Assembly: GCF_027744825.2 (NCBI RefSeq) | Contig: NW_026527055.1 | Location: 124,001 to 188,000, forward strand | Direction: 5' to 3' | Source: Synchiropus splendidus | Lineage: Eukaryota; Chordata; Actinopteri; Syngnathiformes; Callionymidae | Length of the DNA stretch: 64,000 nucleotides | In this document: one piece after another, positions 12,201 to 26,320 of the stretch | Numbering within the stretch: position 1 is the first letter of the stretch | How the letters are laid out: every line of letters starts with the position of its first letter | Made by a program: the position numbers and the translations under genes | The notes under the pieces: generated by a model | Seen by the model: only the letters and a program-made list of their open reading frames with translations | Told to the model about the DNA's origin: nothing | The model's database searches: none

Positions 12201-13536
12201 AAAGGGTCTTTCTAGTAGTTGCACATCAAATCTAAACTGTCTGAAGTGTTTTTCCAAAGTTATCAACACTTTTATGTTTGGCGTTCCGAAACCCACCTTA
12301 TCTCAGGCTGAAAAGCGTTTTTGTGCATTGTGCCATAACTTTTCAGGGAAGCTTCAGAACATGAAATTTTAACCTCCCACTATAGCAGAAAGGGTCTTTC
12401 TAGTAGTTGCACATCAAATCTAAGCTGTCTGAAGTGTTTTTCAAAAGTTATCAACACTTTTATGTTTGGCGTTCCGAAACCCACCTTATCTCAGGCTGAA
12501 AAGCGTTTTTGTGCATTGTGCCATAACTTTTCAGGAAAGCTTCAGAACATGAAATTTTAACCTCCCACTATAGCAGAAAGGGTCTTTCTAGTAGTTGCAC
12601 ATCAAATCTAAACTGTCTGAAGTGTTTTTCCAAAGTTATCAACACTTTTATGTTTGGCGTTCCGAAACCCACCTTATCTCAGGCTGAAAAGCGTTTTTAC
12701 GCATTGTGCCATAACTTTTCAGGGAAGCTTCAGAACATGAAATTTTAACCTCCCACTATAGCAGAAAGGGTCTTTCTAGTAGGTGCACATCAAATCTAAG
12801 CTCTCTGAAGTGTTTTTCGAAAGTTATCAACACTTTTATGTTTGGCGTTCCGAAACCCACCTTATCTCAGGCTGAAAAGCGTTTTTGTGCATTGTGCCAT
12901 AACTTTTCAGGAAAGCTTCAGAACATGAAATTTTAACCTCCCACTATAGCAGAAAGGGTCTTTCTAGTAGTTGCACATCAAATCTAAACTGTCTGAAGTG
13001 TTTTTCCAAAGTTATCAACACTTTTATGTTTGGCGTTCCGAAACCCACCTTATCTCAGGCTGAAAAGCGTTTTTACGCATTGTGCCATAACTTTTCAGGG
13101 AAGCTTCAGAACATGAAATTTTAACCTCCCACTATAGCAGAAAGGGTCTTTCTAGTAGGTGCACATCAAATCTAAGCTCTCTGAAGTGTTTTTCGAAAGT
13201 TATCAACACTTTTATGTTTGGCGTTCCGAAACCCACCTTATCTCAGGCTGAAAAGCGTTTTTGTGCATTGTGCCATAACTTTTCAGGAAAGCTTCAGAAC
13301 ATGAAATTTTAACCTCCCACTATAGCAGAAAGGGTCTTTCTAGTAGTTGCACATCAAATCTAAACTGTCTGAAGTGTTTTTCCAAAGTTATTAACACTTT
13401 TATGTTTGGCGTTCCGAAACCCACCTTATCTCAGGCTGAAAAGCGTTTTTGTGCATTGTGCCATAACTTTTCAGGGAAGCTTCAGAACATGAAATTTTAA
13501 CCTCCCACTATAGCAGAAAGGGTCTTTCTAGTAGTT
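8649..13536 (+). repeat. 24-monomer block, copy 2 (26 monomers)
   Basis: The order is B D A A C E E D A b A B C E C A B A C E D A b A b C. Relative to copy 1 it has a duplicated A (both 9025 and 9213 carry ACTGACTG) and a duplicated E (9589 and 9777). Shared rare markers GTGCCAAAAC (10826 onward) and TCTCAAGCTG (10985) sit exactly 9024 bp from their partners. The last C monomer lacks the GATC marker that its copy-1 partner carries at 4461. Confidence 0.85.
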
Positions 13537-16500
13537 GCACATCAAATCTAAACTGTCTGAAGTGTTTTTCCAAAGTTATCAACACTTTTATGTTTGGCGT
13601 TCCGAAACCCACCTTATCTCAGGCTGAAAAGCGTTTTTGTGCATTGTGCCATAACTTTTCAGGGAAGCTTCAGAACATGAAATTTTAACCTCCCACTATA
13701 GCAGAAAGGGTCTTTCTAGTAGTTGCACATCAAATCTAAACTGTCTGAAGTGTTTTTCCAAAGTTATTAACACTTTTATGTTTGGCGTTCCGAAACCCAC
13801 CTTATCTCAGGCTGAAAAGCGTTTTTGTGCGTTGTGCCATAACTTTTCAGGGAAGCTTCAGAACATGAAATTTTAACCTCCCACTATAGCAGAAAGGGTC
13901 TTTCTAGTAGTTGCACATCAAATCTAAACTGTCTGAAGTGTTTTTCCAAAGTTATCAACACTTTTATGTTTGGCGTTCCGAAACCCACCTTATCTCAGGC
14001 TGAAAAGCGTTTTTACGCATTGTGCCATAACTTTTCAGGGAAGCTTCAGAACATGAAATTTTAACCTCCCACTATAGCAGAAAGGGTCTTTCTAGTAGGT
14101 GCACATCAAATCTAAGCTGTCTGAAGTGTTTTTCGAAAGTTATCAACACTTTTATGTTTGGCGTTCCGAAACCCACCTTATCTCAGGCTGAGAAGCGTTT
14201 TTGTGCATTGTGCCATAACTTTTCAGGGAAGCTTCAGAACATGAAATTTTAACCTCCCACTATAGCAGAAAGGGTCTTTCTAGTAGTTGCACATCAAATC
14301 TAAACTGTCTGAAGTGTTTTTCAAAAGTTATCAACACTTTTATGTTTGGCGTTCCGACACCCACCTTATCTCAGGCTGAAAAGCGTTTTTGTGCATTGTG
14401 CCATAACTTTTCAGGAAAGCTTCAGAACATGAAATTTTAACCTCCCACTATAGCAGAAAGGGTCTTTCTAGTAGTTGCACATCAAATCTAAACTGTCTGA
14501 AGTGTTTTTCCAAAGTTATCAACACTTTTATGTTTGGCGTTCCGAAACCCACCTTATCTCAGGCTGAAAAGCGTTTTTACGCATTGTGCCATAACTTTTC
14601 AGGGAAGCTTCAGAACATGAAATTTTAACTTCCCACTATAGCAGAAAGGGTCTTTCTAGTAGGTGCACATCAAATCTAAGCTCTCTGAAGTGTTTTTCGA
14701 AAGTTATCAACACTTTTATGTTTGGCGTTCCGAAACCCACCTTATCTCAGGCTGAAAAGCGTTTTTGTGCATTGTGCCATAACTTTTCAGGAAAGCTTCA
14801 GAACATGAAATTTTAACCTCCCACTATAGCAGAAAGGGTCTTTCTAGTAGTTGCACATCAAATCTAAACTGTCTGAAGTGTTTTTCCAAAGTTATCAACA
14901 CTTTTATGTTTGGCGTTCCGAAACCCACCTTATCTCAGGCTGAAAAGCGTTTTTACGCATTGTGCCATAACTTTTCAGGGAAGCTTCAGAACATGAAATT
15001 TTAACCTCCCACTATAGCAGAAAGGGTCTTTCTAGTAGGTGCACATCAAATCTAAGCTCTCTGAAGTGTTTTTCGAAAGTTATCAACACTTTTATGTTTG
15101 GCGTTCCGAAACCCACCTTATCTCAGGCTGAAAAGCGTTTTTGTGCATTGTGCCATAACTTTTCAGGAAAGCTTCAGAACATGAAATTTTAACCTCCCAC
15201 TATAGCAGAAAGGGTCTTTCTAGTAGTTGCACATCAAATCTAAGCTGTCTGAAGTGTTTTTCCAAAGTTATTAACACTTTTATGTTTGGCGTTCCGAAAC
15301 CCACCTTATCTCAGGCTGAAAAGCGTTTTTGTGCATTGTGCCATAACTTTTCAGGGAAGCTTCAGAACATGAAATTTTAACCTCCCACTATAGCAGAAAG
15401 GGTCTTTCTAGTAGTTGCACATCAAATCTAAACTGTCTGAAGTGTTTTTCCAAAGTTATCAACACTTTTATGTTTGGCGTTCCGAAACCCACCTTATCTC
15501 AGGCTGAAAAGCGTTTTTGTGCATTGTGCCATAACTTTTCAGGGAAGCTTCAGAACATGAAATTTTAACCTCCCACTATAGCAGAAAGGGTCTTTCTAGT
15601 AGGTGCACATCAAATCTAAGCTCTCTGAAGTGTTTTTCGAAAGTTATCAACACTTTTATGTTTGGCGTTCCGAAACCCACCTTATCTCAGGCTGAAAAGC
15701 GTTTTTGTGCATTGTGCCATAACTTTTCAGGGAAGCTTCAGAACATGAAATTTTAACCTCCCACTATAGCAGAAAGGGTCTTTCTAGTAGTTGCACATCA
15801 AATCTAAACTGTCTGAAGTGTTTTTCCAAAGTTATTAACACTTTTATGTTTGGCGTTCCGAAACCCACCTTATCTCAGGCTGAAAAGCGTTTTTGTGCAT
15901 TGTGCCATAACTTTTCAGGGAAGCTTCAGAACATGAAATTTTAACCTCCCACTATAGCAGAAAGGGTCTTTCTAGTAGTTGCACATCAAATCTAAACTGT
16001 CTGAAGTGTTTTTCCAAAGTTATCAACACTTTTATGTTTGGCGTTCCGAAACCCACCTTATCTCAGGCTGAAAAGCGTTTTTACGCATTGTGCCATAACT
16101 TTTCAGGGAAGCTTCAGAACATGAAATTTTAACCTCCCACTATAGCAGAAAGGGTCTTTCTAGTAGGTGCACATCAAATCTAAGCTGTCTGAAGTGTTTT
16201 TCGAAAGTTATCAACACTTTTATGTTTGGCGTTCCGAAACCCACCTTATCTCAGGCTGAAAAGCGTTTTTGTGCATTGTGCCATAACTTTTCAGGGAAGC
16301 TTCAGAACATGAAATTTTAACCTCCCACTATAGCAGAAAGGGTCTTTCTAGTAGTTGCACATCAAATCTAAACTGTCTGAAGTGTTTTTCCAAAGTTATT
16401 AACACTTTTATGTTTGGCGTTCCGAAACCCACCTTATCTCAGGCTGAAAAGCGTTTTTGTGCATTGTGCCATAACTTTTCAGGGAAGCTTCAGAACATGA

Positions 16501-19500
16501 AATTTTAACCTCCCACTATAGCAGAAAGGGTCTTTCTAGTAGTTGCACATCAAATCTAAACTGTCTGAAGTGTTTTTCCAAAGTTATTAACACTTTTATG
16601 TTTGGCGTTCCGAAACCCACCTTATCTCAGGCTGAAAAGCGTTTTTGTGCATTGTGCCATAACTTTTCAGGGAAGCTTCAGAACATGAAATTTTAACCTC
16701 CCACTATAGCAGAAAGGGTCTTTCTAGTAGTTGCACATCAAATCTAAACTGTCTGAAGTGTTTTTCCAAAGTTATTAACACTTTTATGTTTGGCGTTCCG
16801 AAACCCACCTTATCTCAGGCTGAAAAGCGTTTTTGTGCATTGTGCCATAACTTTTCAGGGAAGCTTCAGAACATGAAATTTTAACCTCCCACTATAGCAG
16901 AAAGGGTCTTTCTAGTAGTTGCACATCAAATCTAAACTGTCTGAAGTGTTTTTCCAAAGTTATCAACACTTTTATGTTTGACGTTCCGAAACCCACCTTT
17001 TCTCAGGCTGAAAAGCGTTTTTACGCCTTGTGCCATAACTTTTCAGGGAAGCTTCAGAACATGAAATTTTAACCTCCCACTATAGCAGAAAGGGTCTTTC
17101 TAGTAGGTGCACATCAAATCTAAGCTGTCTGAAGTGTTTTTCGAAAGTTATCAACACTTTTATGTTTGGCGTTCCGAAACCCACCTTATCTCAGGCTGAA
17201 AATCGTTTTTGTGCATTGTGCCATAACTTTTCAGGGAAGCTTCAGAACATGAAATTTTAACCTCCCACTATAGCAGAAAGGGTCTTTCTAGTAGTTGCAC
17301 ATCAAATCTAAGCTGTCTGAAGTGTTTTTCAAAAGTTATCAACACTTTTATGTTTGGCGTTCCGAAACCCACCTTATCTCAGGCTGAAAAGCGTTTTTGT
17401 GCATTGTGCCATAACTTTTCAGGAAAGCTTCAGAACATGAAATTTTAACCTCCCACTATAGCAGAAAGGGTCTTTCTAGTAGTTGCACATCAAATCTAAA
17501 CTGTCTGAAGTGTTTTTCCAAAGTTATCAACACTTTTATGTTTGGCGTTCCGAAACCCACCTTATCTCAGGCTGAAAAGCGTTTTTACGCATTGTGCCAT
17601 AACTTTTCAGGGAAGCTTCAGAACATGAAATTTTAACCTCCCACTATAGCAGAAAGGGTCTTTCTATTAGTTGCACATCAAATCTAAGCTGTCTGAAGTG
17701 TTTTTCAAAAGTTATCAACACTTTTATGTTTGGCGTTCCGAAACCCACCTTATCTCAGGCTGAAAAGCGTTTTTGTGCATTGTGCCATAACTTTTCAGGG
17801 AAGCTTCAGAACATGAAATTTTAACCTCCCACTATAGCAGAAAGGGTCTTTCTAGTAGTTGCACATCAAATCTAAACTGTCTGAAGTGTTTTTCCAAAGT
17901 TATCAACACTTTTATGTTTGGCGTTCCGAAACCCACCTTATCTCAGGCTGAAAAGCGTTTTTACGCATTGTGCCATAACTTTTCAGGGAAGCTTCAGAAC
18001 ATGAAATTTTAACCTCCCACTATAGCAGAAAGGGTCTTTCTAGTAGTTGCACATCAAATCTAAACTGTCTGAAGTGTTTTTCCAAAGTTATTAACACTTT
18101 TATGTTTGGCGTTCCGAAACCCACCTTATCTCAGGCTGAAAAGCGTTTTTGTGCATTGTGCCATAACTTTTCAGGGAAGCTTCAGAACATGAAATTTTAA
18201 CCTCCCACTATAGCAGAAAGGGTCTTTCTAGTAGTTGCACATCAAATCTAAACTGTCTGAAGTGTTTTTCCAAAGTTATTAACACTTTTATGTTTGGCGT
18301 TCCGAAACCCACCTTATCTCAGGCTGAAAAGCGTTTTTGTGCATTGTGCCATAACTTTTCAGGGAAGCTTCAGAACATGAAATTTCAACCTCCCACTATA
18401 GCAGAAAGGGTCTTTCTAGTAGTTGCACATCAAATCTAAACTGTCTGAAGTGTTTTTCCAAAGTTATCAACACTTTTATGTTTGGCGTTCCGAAACCCAC
18501 CTTTTCTCAGGCTGAAAAGCGTTTTTACGCATTGTGCCATAACTTTTCAGGGAAGCTTCAGAACATGAAATTTTAACCTCCCACTATAGCAGAAAGGGTC
18601 TTTCTAGTAGGTGCACATCAAATCTAAGCTGTCTGAAGTGTTTTTCGAAAGTTATCAACACTTTTATGTTTGGCGTTCCGAAACCCACCTTATCTCAGGC
18701 TGAAAAGCGTTTTTGTGCATTGTGCCATAACTTTTCAGGGAAGCTTCAGAACATGAAATTTTAACCTCCCACTATAGCAGAAAGGGTCTTTCTAGTAGTT
18801 GCACATCAAATCTAAGCTGTCTGAAGTGTTTTTCAAAAGTTATCAACACTTTTATGTTTGGCGTTCCGAAACCCACCTTATCTCAGGCTGAAAAGCGTTT
18901 TTGTGCATTGTGCCATAACTTTTCAGGAAAGCTTCAGAACATGAAATTTTAACCTCCCACTATAGCAGAAAGGGTCTTTCTAGTAGTTGCACATCAAATC
19001 TAAACTGTCTGAAGTGTTTTTCCAAAGTTATCAACACTTTTATCTTTGGCGTTCCGAAACCCACCTTATCTCAGGCTGAAAAGCGTTTTTGTGCATTGTG
19101 CCATAACTTTTCAGGGAAGATTCAGAACATGAAATTTTAACCTCCCACTATAGCAGAAAGGGTCTTTCTAGTAGTTGCACATCAAATCTAAACTGTCTGA
19201 AGTGTTTTTCCAAAGTTATCAACACTTTTATGTTTGGCGTTCCGAAACCCACCTTATCTCAGGCTGAAAAGCGTTTTTACGCATTGTGCCATAACTTTTC
19301 AGGGAAGCTTCAGAACATGAAATTTTAACCTCCCACTATAGCAGAAAGGGTCTTTCTAGTAGGTGCACATCAAATCTAAGCTCTCTGAAGTGTTTTTCGA
19401 AAGTTATCAACACTTTTATGTTTGGCGTTCCGAAACCCACCTTATCTCAGGCTGAAAAGCGTTTTTGTGCATTGTGCCATAACTTTTCAGGAAAGCTTCA

Positions 19501-19552
19501 GAACATGAAATTTTAACCTCCCACTATAGCAGAAAGGGTCTTTCTAGTAGTT
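13537..19552 (+). repeat. Mixed satellite without a clear large repeat unit
   Basis: The order from 13537 is E C A B (chimera) A b A b (chimera) E b C A B C C C A B D A' d A' C C A B D E A b. Notable variants are TTTTCTC-marked A monomers at 16921 and 18425, AATTTCAACC near 18385, a lost HindIII site at 19117-19122 and TATCTTTGG in the E at 18989. The final E A b begins the seven-monomer string described under 18989-20304. Nothing but satellite is visible. Confidence 0.85.
14289..14476 (+). repeat. Chimeric monomer, A16 with family D body
   Basis: It has A16 but A35 and A128, so a D body with the position-16 base of A, C or E. It also has a private GTTCCGACAC change. Other unusual combinations are 15229 and 60819 (G16 with C35 and T44), 61007 (A16 with G35), 6017 (E with A128), and the pair 30645/43473 (AAGTTG at 14-19 with C35 and A128). 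Confidence 0.8.
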
Positions 19553-20304
19553 GCACATCAAATCTAAACTGTCTGAAGTGTTTTTCCAAAGTTATTAACA
19601 CTTTTATGTTTGGCGTTCCGAAACCCACCTTATCTCAGGCTGAAAAGCGTTTTTGTGCATTGTGCCATAACTTTTCAGGGAAGCTTCAGAACATGAAATT
19701 TTAACCTCCCACTATAGCAGAAAGGGTCTTTCTAGTAGTTGCACATCAAATCTAAACTGTCTGAAGTGTTTTTCCAAAGTTATTAACACTTTTATGTTTG
19801 GCGTTCCGAAACCCACCTTATCTCAGGCTGAAAAGCGTTTTTGTGCATTGTGCCATAACTTTTCAGGGAAGCTTCAGAACATGAAATTTTAACCTCCCAC
19901 TATAGCAGAAAGGGTCTTTCTAGTAGTTGCACATCAAATCTAAACTGTCTGAAGTGTTTTTCCAAAGTTATCAACACTTTTATGTTTAGCGTTCCGAAAC
20001 CCACCTTATCTCAGGCTGAAAAGCGTTTTTACGCATTGTGCCATAACTTTTCAGGGAAGCTTCAGAACATGAAATTTTAACCTCCCACTATAGCAGAAAG
20101 GGTCTTTCTAGTAGGTGCACATCAAATCTAAGCTGTCTGAAGTGTTTTTCGAAAGTTATCAACACTTTTATGTTTGGCGTTCCGAAACCCACCTTATCTC
20201 AGGCTGAAAAGCGTTTTTGTGCATTGTGCCATAACTTTTCAGGGAAGCTTCAGAACATGAAATTTTAACCTCCCACTATAGCAGAAAGGGTCTTTCTAGT
20301 AGTT
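18989..20304 (+). repeat. Seven-monomer string E A b C C A B
   Basis: The E carries TATCTTTGG and the second A carries TGTTTAGCG. The same string with both markers recurs at 25005-26320 and 26697-28012. A shortened version (E A b A B, with only the first marker) is at 40465-41404. This is one of the clearest recurring modules in the middle of the window. Confidence 0.85.
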
Positions 20305-22184
20305 GCACATCAAATCTAAACTGTCTGAAGTGTTTTTCCAAAGTTATCAACACTTTTATGTTTGGCGTTCCGAAACCCACCTTATCTCAGGCTGAAAAGC
20401 GTTTTTACGCATTGTGCCATAACTTTTCAGGGAAGCTTCAGAACATGAAATTTTAACCTCCCACTATAGCAGAAAGGGTCTTTCTAGTAGGTGCACATCA
20501 AATCTAAGCTCTCTGAAGTGTTTTTCGAAAGTTATCAACACTTTTATGTTTGGCGTTCCGAAACCCACCTTATCTCAGGCTGAAAAGCGTTTTTGTGCAT
20601 TGTGCCATAACTTTTCAGGGAAGCTTCAGAACATGAAATTTTAACCTCCCACTATAGCAGAAAGGGTCTTTCTAGTAGTTGCACATCAAATCTAAACTGT
20701 CTGAAGTGTTTTTCCAAAGTTATTAACACTTTTATGTTTGGCGTTCCGAAACCCACCTTATCTCAGGCTGAAAAGCGTTTTTGTGCATTGTGCCATAACT
20801 TTTCAGGGAAGCTTCAGAACATGAAATTTTAACCTCCCACTATAGCAGAAAGGGTCTTTCTAGTAGTTGCACATCAAATCTAAACTGTCTGAAGTGTTTT
20901 TCCAAAGTTATCAACACTTTTATGTTTGGCGTTCCGAAACCCACCTTATCTCAGGCTGAAAAGCGTTTTTGTGCATTGTGCCATAACTTTTCAGGGAAGC
21001 TTCAGAACATGAAATTTTAACCTCCCACTATAGCAGAAAGGGTCTTTCTAGTAGTTGCACATCAAATCTAAGCTGTCTGAAGTGTTTTTCAAAAGTTATC
21101 AACACTTTTATGTTTGGCGTTCCGAAACCCACCTTATCTTAGGCTGAAAAGCGTTTTTGTGCATTGTGCCATAACTTTTCAGGAAAGCTTCAGAACATGA
21201 AATTTTAACCTCCCACTATAGCAGAAAGGGTCTTTCTAGTAGTTGCACATCAAATCTAAACTGTCTGAAGTGTTTTTCCAAAGTTATCAACACTTTTATG
21301 TTTGGCGTTCCGAAACCCACCTTATCTCAGGCTGAAAAGCGTTTTTGTGCATTGTGCCATAACTTTTCAGGGAAGCTTCAGAACATGAAATTTTAACCTC
21401 CCACTATAGCAGAAAGGGTCTTTCTAGTAGTTGCACATCAAATCTAAACTGTCTGAAGTGTTTTTCCAAAGTTATTAACACTTTTATGTTTGGCGTTCCG
21501 AAACCCACCTTATCTCAGGCTGAAAAGCGTTTTTGTGCATTGTGCCATAACTTTTCAGGGAAGCTTCAGAACATGAAATTTTAACCTCCCACTATAGCAG
21601 AAAGGGTCTTTCTAGTAGTTGCACATCAAATCTAAACTGTCTGAAGTGTTTTTCCAAAGTTATCAACACTTTTATGTTTGGCGTTCCGAAACCCTCCTTA
21701 TCTCAGGCTGAAAAGCGTTTTTACGCATTGTGCCATAACTTTTCAGGGAAGCTTCAGAACATGAAATTTTAACCTCCCACTATAGCAGAAAGGGTCTTTC
21801 TAGTAGGTGCACATCAAATCTAAGCTCTCTGAAGTGTTTTTCGAAAGTTATCAACACTTTTATGTTTGGCGTTCCGAAACCCACCTTATCTCAGGCTGAA
21901 AAGCGTTTTTGTGCATTGTGCCATAACTTTTCAGGGAAGCTTCAGAACATGAAATTTTAACCTCCCACTATAGCAGAAAGGGTCTTTCTAGTAGGTGCAC
22001 ATCAAATCTAAGCTGTCTGAAGTGTTTTTCGAAAGTTATCAACACTTTTATGTTTGGCGTTCCGAAACCCACCTTATCTCAGGCTGAAAAGCGTTTTTGT
22101 GCATTGTGCCATAACTTTTCAGGGAAGCTTCAGAACATGAAATTTTAACCTCCCACTATAGCAGAAAGGGTCTTTCTAGTAGTT

Positions 22185-23500
22185 GCACATCAAATCTAAA
22201 CTGTCTGAAGTGTTTTTCCAAAGTTATTAACACTTTTATGTTTGGCGTTCCGAAACCCACCTTATCTCAGGCTGAAAAGCGTTTTTGTGCATTGTGCCAT
22301 AACTTTTCAGGGAAGCTTCAGAACATGAAATTTTAACCTCCCACTATAGCAGAAAGGGTCTTTCTAGTAGTTGCACATCAAATCTAAACTGTCTGAAGTG
22401 TTTTTCCAAAGTTATTAACACTTTTATGTTTGGCGTTCCGAAACCCACCTTATCTCAGGCTGAAAAGCGTTTTTGTGCATTGTGCCATAACTTTTCAGGG
22501 AAGCTTCAGAACATGAAATTTTAACCTCCCACTATAGCAGAAAGGGTCTTTCTAGTAGTTGCACATCAAATCTAAACTGTCTGAAGTGTTTTTCCAAAGT
22601 TATTAACACTTTTATGTTTGGCGTTCCGAAACCCACCTTATCTCAGGCTGAAAAGCGTTTTTGTGCATTGTGCCATAACTTTTCAGGGAAGCTTCAGAAC
22701 ATGAAATTTTAACCTCCCACTATAGCAGAAAGGGTCTTTCTAGTAGTTGCACATCAAATCTAAACTGTCTGAAGTGTTTTTCCAAAGTTATTAACACTTT
22801 TATGTTTGGCGTTCCGAAACCCACCTTATCTCAGGCTGAAAAGCGTTTTTGTGCATTGTGCCATAACTTTTCAGGGAAGCTTCAGAACATGAAATTTTAA
22901 CCTCCCACTATAGCAGAAAGGGTCTTTCTAGTAGTTGCACATCAAATCTAAACTGTCTGAAGTGTTTTTCCAAAGTTATTAACACTTTTATGTTTGGCGT
23001 TCCGAAACCCACCTTATCTCAGGCTGAAAAGCGTTTTTGTGCATTGTGCCATAACTTTTCAGGGAAGCTTCAGAACATGAAATTTTAACCTCCCACTATA
23101 GCAGAAAGGGTCTTTCTAGTAGTTGCACATCAAATCTAAACTGTCTGAAGTGTTTTTCCAAAGTTATTAACACTTTTATGTTTGGCGTTCCGAAACCCAC
23201 CTTATCTCAGGCTGAAAAGCGTTTTTGTGCATTGTGCCATAACTTTTCAGGGAAGCTTCAGAACATGAAATTTTAACCTCCCACTATAGCAGAAAGGGTC
23301 TTTCTAGTAGTTGCACATCAAATCTAAACTGTCTGAAGTGTTTTTCCAAAGTTATTAACACTTTTATGTTTGGCGTTCCGAAACCCACCTTATCTCAGGC
23401 TGAAAAGCGTTTTTGTGCATTGTGCCATAACTTTTCAGGGAAGCTTCAGAACATGAAATTTTAACCTCCCACTATAGCAGAAAGGGTCTTTCTAGTAGTT
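22185..23500 (+). repeat. Homogeneous run of seven C monomers, copy 1
   Basis: Seven consecutive family C monomers (1316 bp) that I read as identical, followed by an A with TTTTCTC and ACGCCTTG. This is local expansion of a single monomer, unlike the mixed order elsewhere. Confidence 0.9.
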
Positions 23501-24628
23501 GCACATCAAATCTAAACTGTCTGAAGTGTTTTTCCAAAGTTATCAACACTTTTATGTTTGGCGTTCCGAAACCCACCTTTTCTCAGGCTGAAAAGCGTTT
23601 TTACGCCTTGTGCCATAACTTTTCAGGGAAGCTTCAGAACATGAAATTTTAACCTCCCACTATAGCAGAAAGGGTCTTTCTAGTAGGTGCACATCAAATC
23701 TAAGCTGTCTGAAGTGTTTTTCGAAAGTTATCAACACTTTTATGTTTGGCGTTCCGAAACCCACCTTATCTCAGGCTGAAAAGCGTTTTTGTGCATTGTG
23801 CCATAACTTTTCAGGGAAGCTTCAGAACATGAAATTTTAACCTCCCACTATAGCAGAAAGGGTCTTTCTAGTAGTTGCACATCAAATCTAAACTGTCTGA
23901 AGTGTTTTTCCAAAGTTATCAACACTTTTATGTTTGGCGTTCCGAAACCCACCTTATCTCAGGCTGAAAAGCGTTTTTACGCATTGTGCCATAACTTTTC
24001 AGGGAAGCTTCAGAACATGAAATTTTAACCTCCCACTATAGCAGAAAGGGTCTTTCTAGTAGTTGCACATCAAATCTAAGCTGTCTGAAGTGTTTTTCAA
24101 AAGTTATCAACACTTTTATGTTTGGCGTTCCGAAACCCACCTTATCTCAGGCTGAAAAGCGTTTTTGTGCATTGTGCCATAACTTTTCAGGGAAGCTTCA
24201 GAACATGAAATTTTAACCTCCCACTATAGCAGAAAGGGTCTTTCTAGTAGTTGCACATCAAATCTAAACTGTCTGAAGTGTTTTTCCAAAGTTATCAACA
24301 CTTTTATGTTTGGCGTTCCGAAACCCACCTTATCTCAGGCTGAAAAGCGTTTTTACGCATTGTGCCATAACTTTTCAGGGAAGCTTCAGAACATGAAATT
24401 TTAACCTCCCACTATAGCAGAAAGGGTCTTTCTAGTAGTTGCACATCAAATCTAAACTGTCTGAAGTGTTTTTCCAAAGTTATTAACACTTTTATGTTTG
24501 GCGTTCCGAAACCCACCTTATCTCAGGCTGAAAAGCGTTTTTGTGCATTGTGCCATAACTTTTCAGGGAAGCTTCAGAACATGAAATTTTAACCTCCCAC
24601 TATAGCAGAAAGGGTCTTTCTAGTAGTT

Positions 24629-26320
24629 GCACATCAAATCTAAACTGTCTGAAGTGTTTTTCCAAAGTTATTAACACTTTTATGTTTGGCGTTCCGAAAC
24701 CCACCTTATCTCAGGCTGAAAAGCGTTTTTGTGCATTGTGCCATAACTTTTCAGGGAAGCTTCAGAACATGAAATTTTAACCTCCCACTATAGCAGAAAG
24801 GGTCTTTCTAGTAGTTGCACATCAAATCTAAGCTGTCTGAAGTGTTTTTCAAAAGTTATCAACACTTTTATGTTTGGCGTTCCGAAACCCACCTTATCTC
24901 AGGCTGAAAAGCGTTTTTGTGCATTGTGCCATAACTTTTCAGGAAAGCTTCAGAACATGAAATTTTAACCTCCCACTATAGCAGAAAGGGTCTTTCTAGT
25001 AGTTGCACATCAAATCTAAACTGTCTGAAGTGTTTTTCCAAAGTTATCAACACTTTTATCTTTGGCGTTCCGAAACCCACCTTATCTCAGGCTGAAAAGC
25101 GTTTTTGTGCATTGTGCCATAACTTTTCAGGGAAGCTTCAGAACATGAAATTTTAACCTCCCACTATAGCAGAAAGGGTCTTTCTAGTAGTTGCACATCA
25201 AATCTAAACTGTCTGAAGTGTTTTTCCAAAGTTATCAACACTTTTATGTTTGGCGTTCCGAAACCCACCTTATCTCAGGCTGAAAAGCGTTTTTACGCAT
25301 TGTGCCATAACTTTTCAGGGAACCTTCAGAACATGAAATTTTAACCTCCCACTATAGCAGAAAGGGTCTTTCTAGTAGGTGCACATCAAATCTAAGCTCT
25401 CTGAAGTGTTTTTCGAAAGTTATCAACACTTTTATGTTTGGCGTTCCGAAACCCACCTTATCTCAGGCTGAAAAGCGTTTTTGTGCATTGTGCCATAACT
25501 TTTCAGGAAAGCTTCAGAACATGAAATTTTAACCTCCCACTATAGCAGAAAGGGTCTTTCTAGTAGTTGCACATCAAATCTAAACTGTCTGAAGTGTTTT
25601 TCCAAAGTTATTAACACTTTTATGTTTGGCGTTCCGAAACCCACCTTATCTCAGGCTGAAAAGCGTTTTTGTGCATTGTGCCATAACTTTTCAGGGAAGC
25701 TTCAGAACATGAAATTTTAACCTCCCACTATAGCAGAAAGGGTCTTTCTAGTAGTTGCACATCAAATCTAAACTGTCTGAAGTGTTTTTCCAAAGTTATT
25801 AACACTTTTATGTTTGGCGTTCCGAAACCCACCTTATCTCAGGCTGAAAAGCGTTTTTGTGCATTGTGCCATAACTTTTCAGGGAAGCTTCAGAACATGA
25901 AATTTTAACCTCCCACTATAGCAGAAAGGGTCTTTCTAGTAGTTGCACATCAAATCTAAACTGTCTGAAGTGTTTTTCCAAAGTTATCAACACTTTTATG
26001 TTTAGCGTTCCGAAACCCACCTTATCTCAGGCTGAAAAGCGTTTTTACGCATTGTGCCATAACTTTTCAGGGAAGCTTCAGAACATGAAATTTTAACCTC
26101 CCACTATAGCAGAAAGGGTCTTTGTAGTAGGTGCACATCAAATCTAAGCTGTCTGAAGTGTTTTTCGAAAGTTATCAACACTTTTATGTTTGGCGTTCCG
26201 AAACCCACCTTATCTCAGGCTGAAAAGCGTTTTTGTGCATTGTGCCATAACTTTTCAGGGAAGCTTCAGAACATGAAATTTTAACCTCCCACTATAGCAG
26301 AAAGGGTCTTTCTAGTAGTT
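24629..26320 (+). repeat. 9-monomer tandem duplication, unit 1
   Basis: The order is C D E A b C C A B (1692 bp). Rare markers are TATCTTTGG (about 25057), GGAACCTTCAG (HindIII site lost, 25321-25326), TGTTTAGCG (about 26000) and CTTTGTAGTAGG (26120 onward). Every one recurs exactly 1692 bp downstream. Confidence 0.92.
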
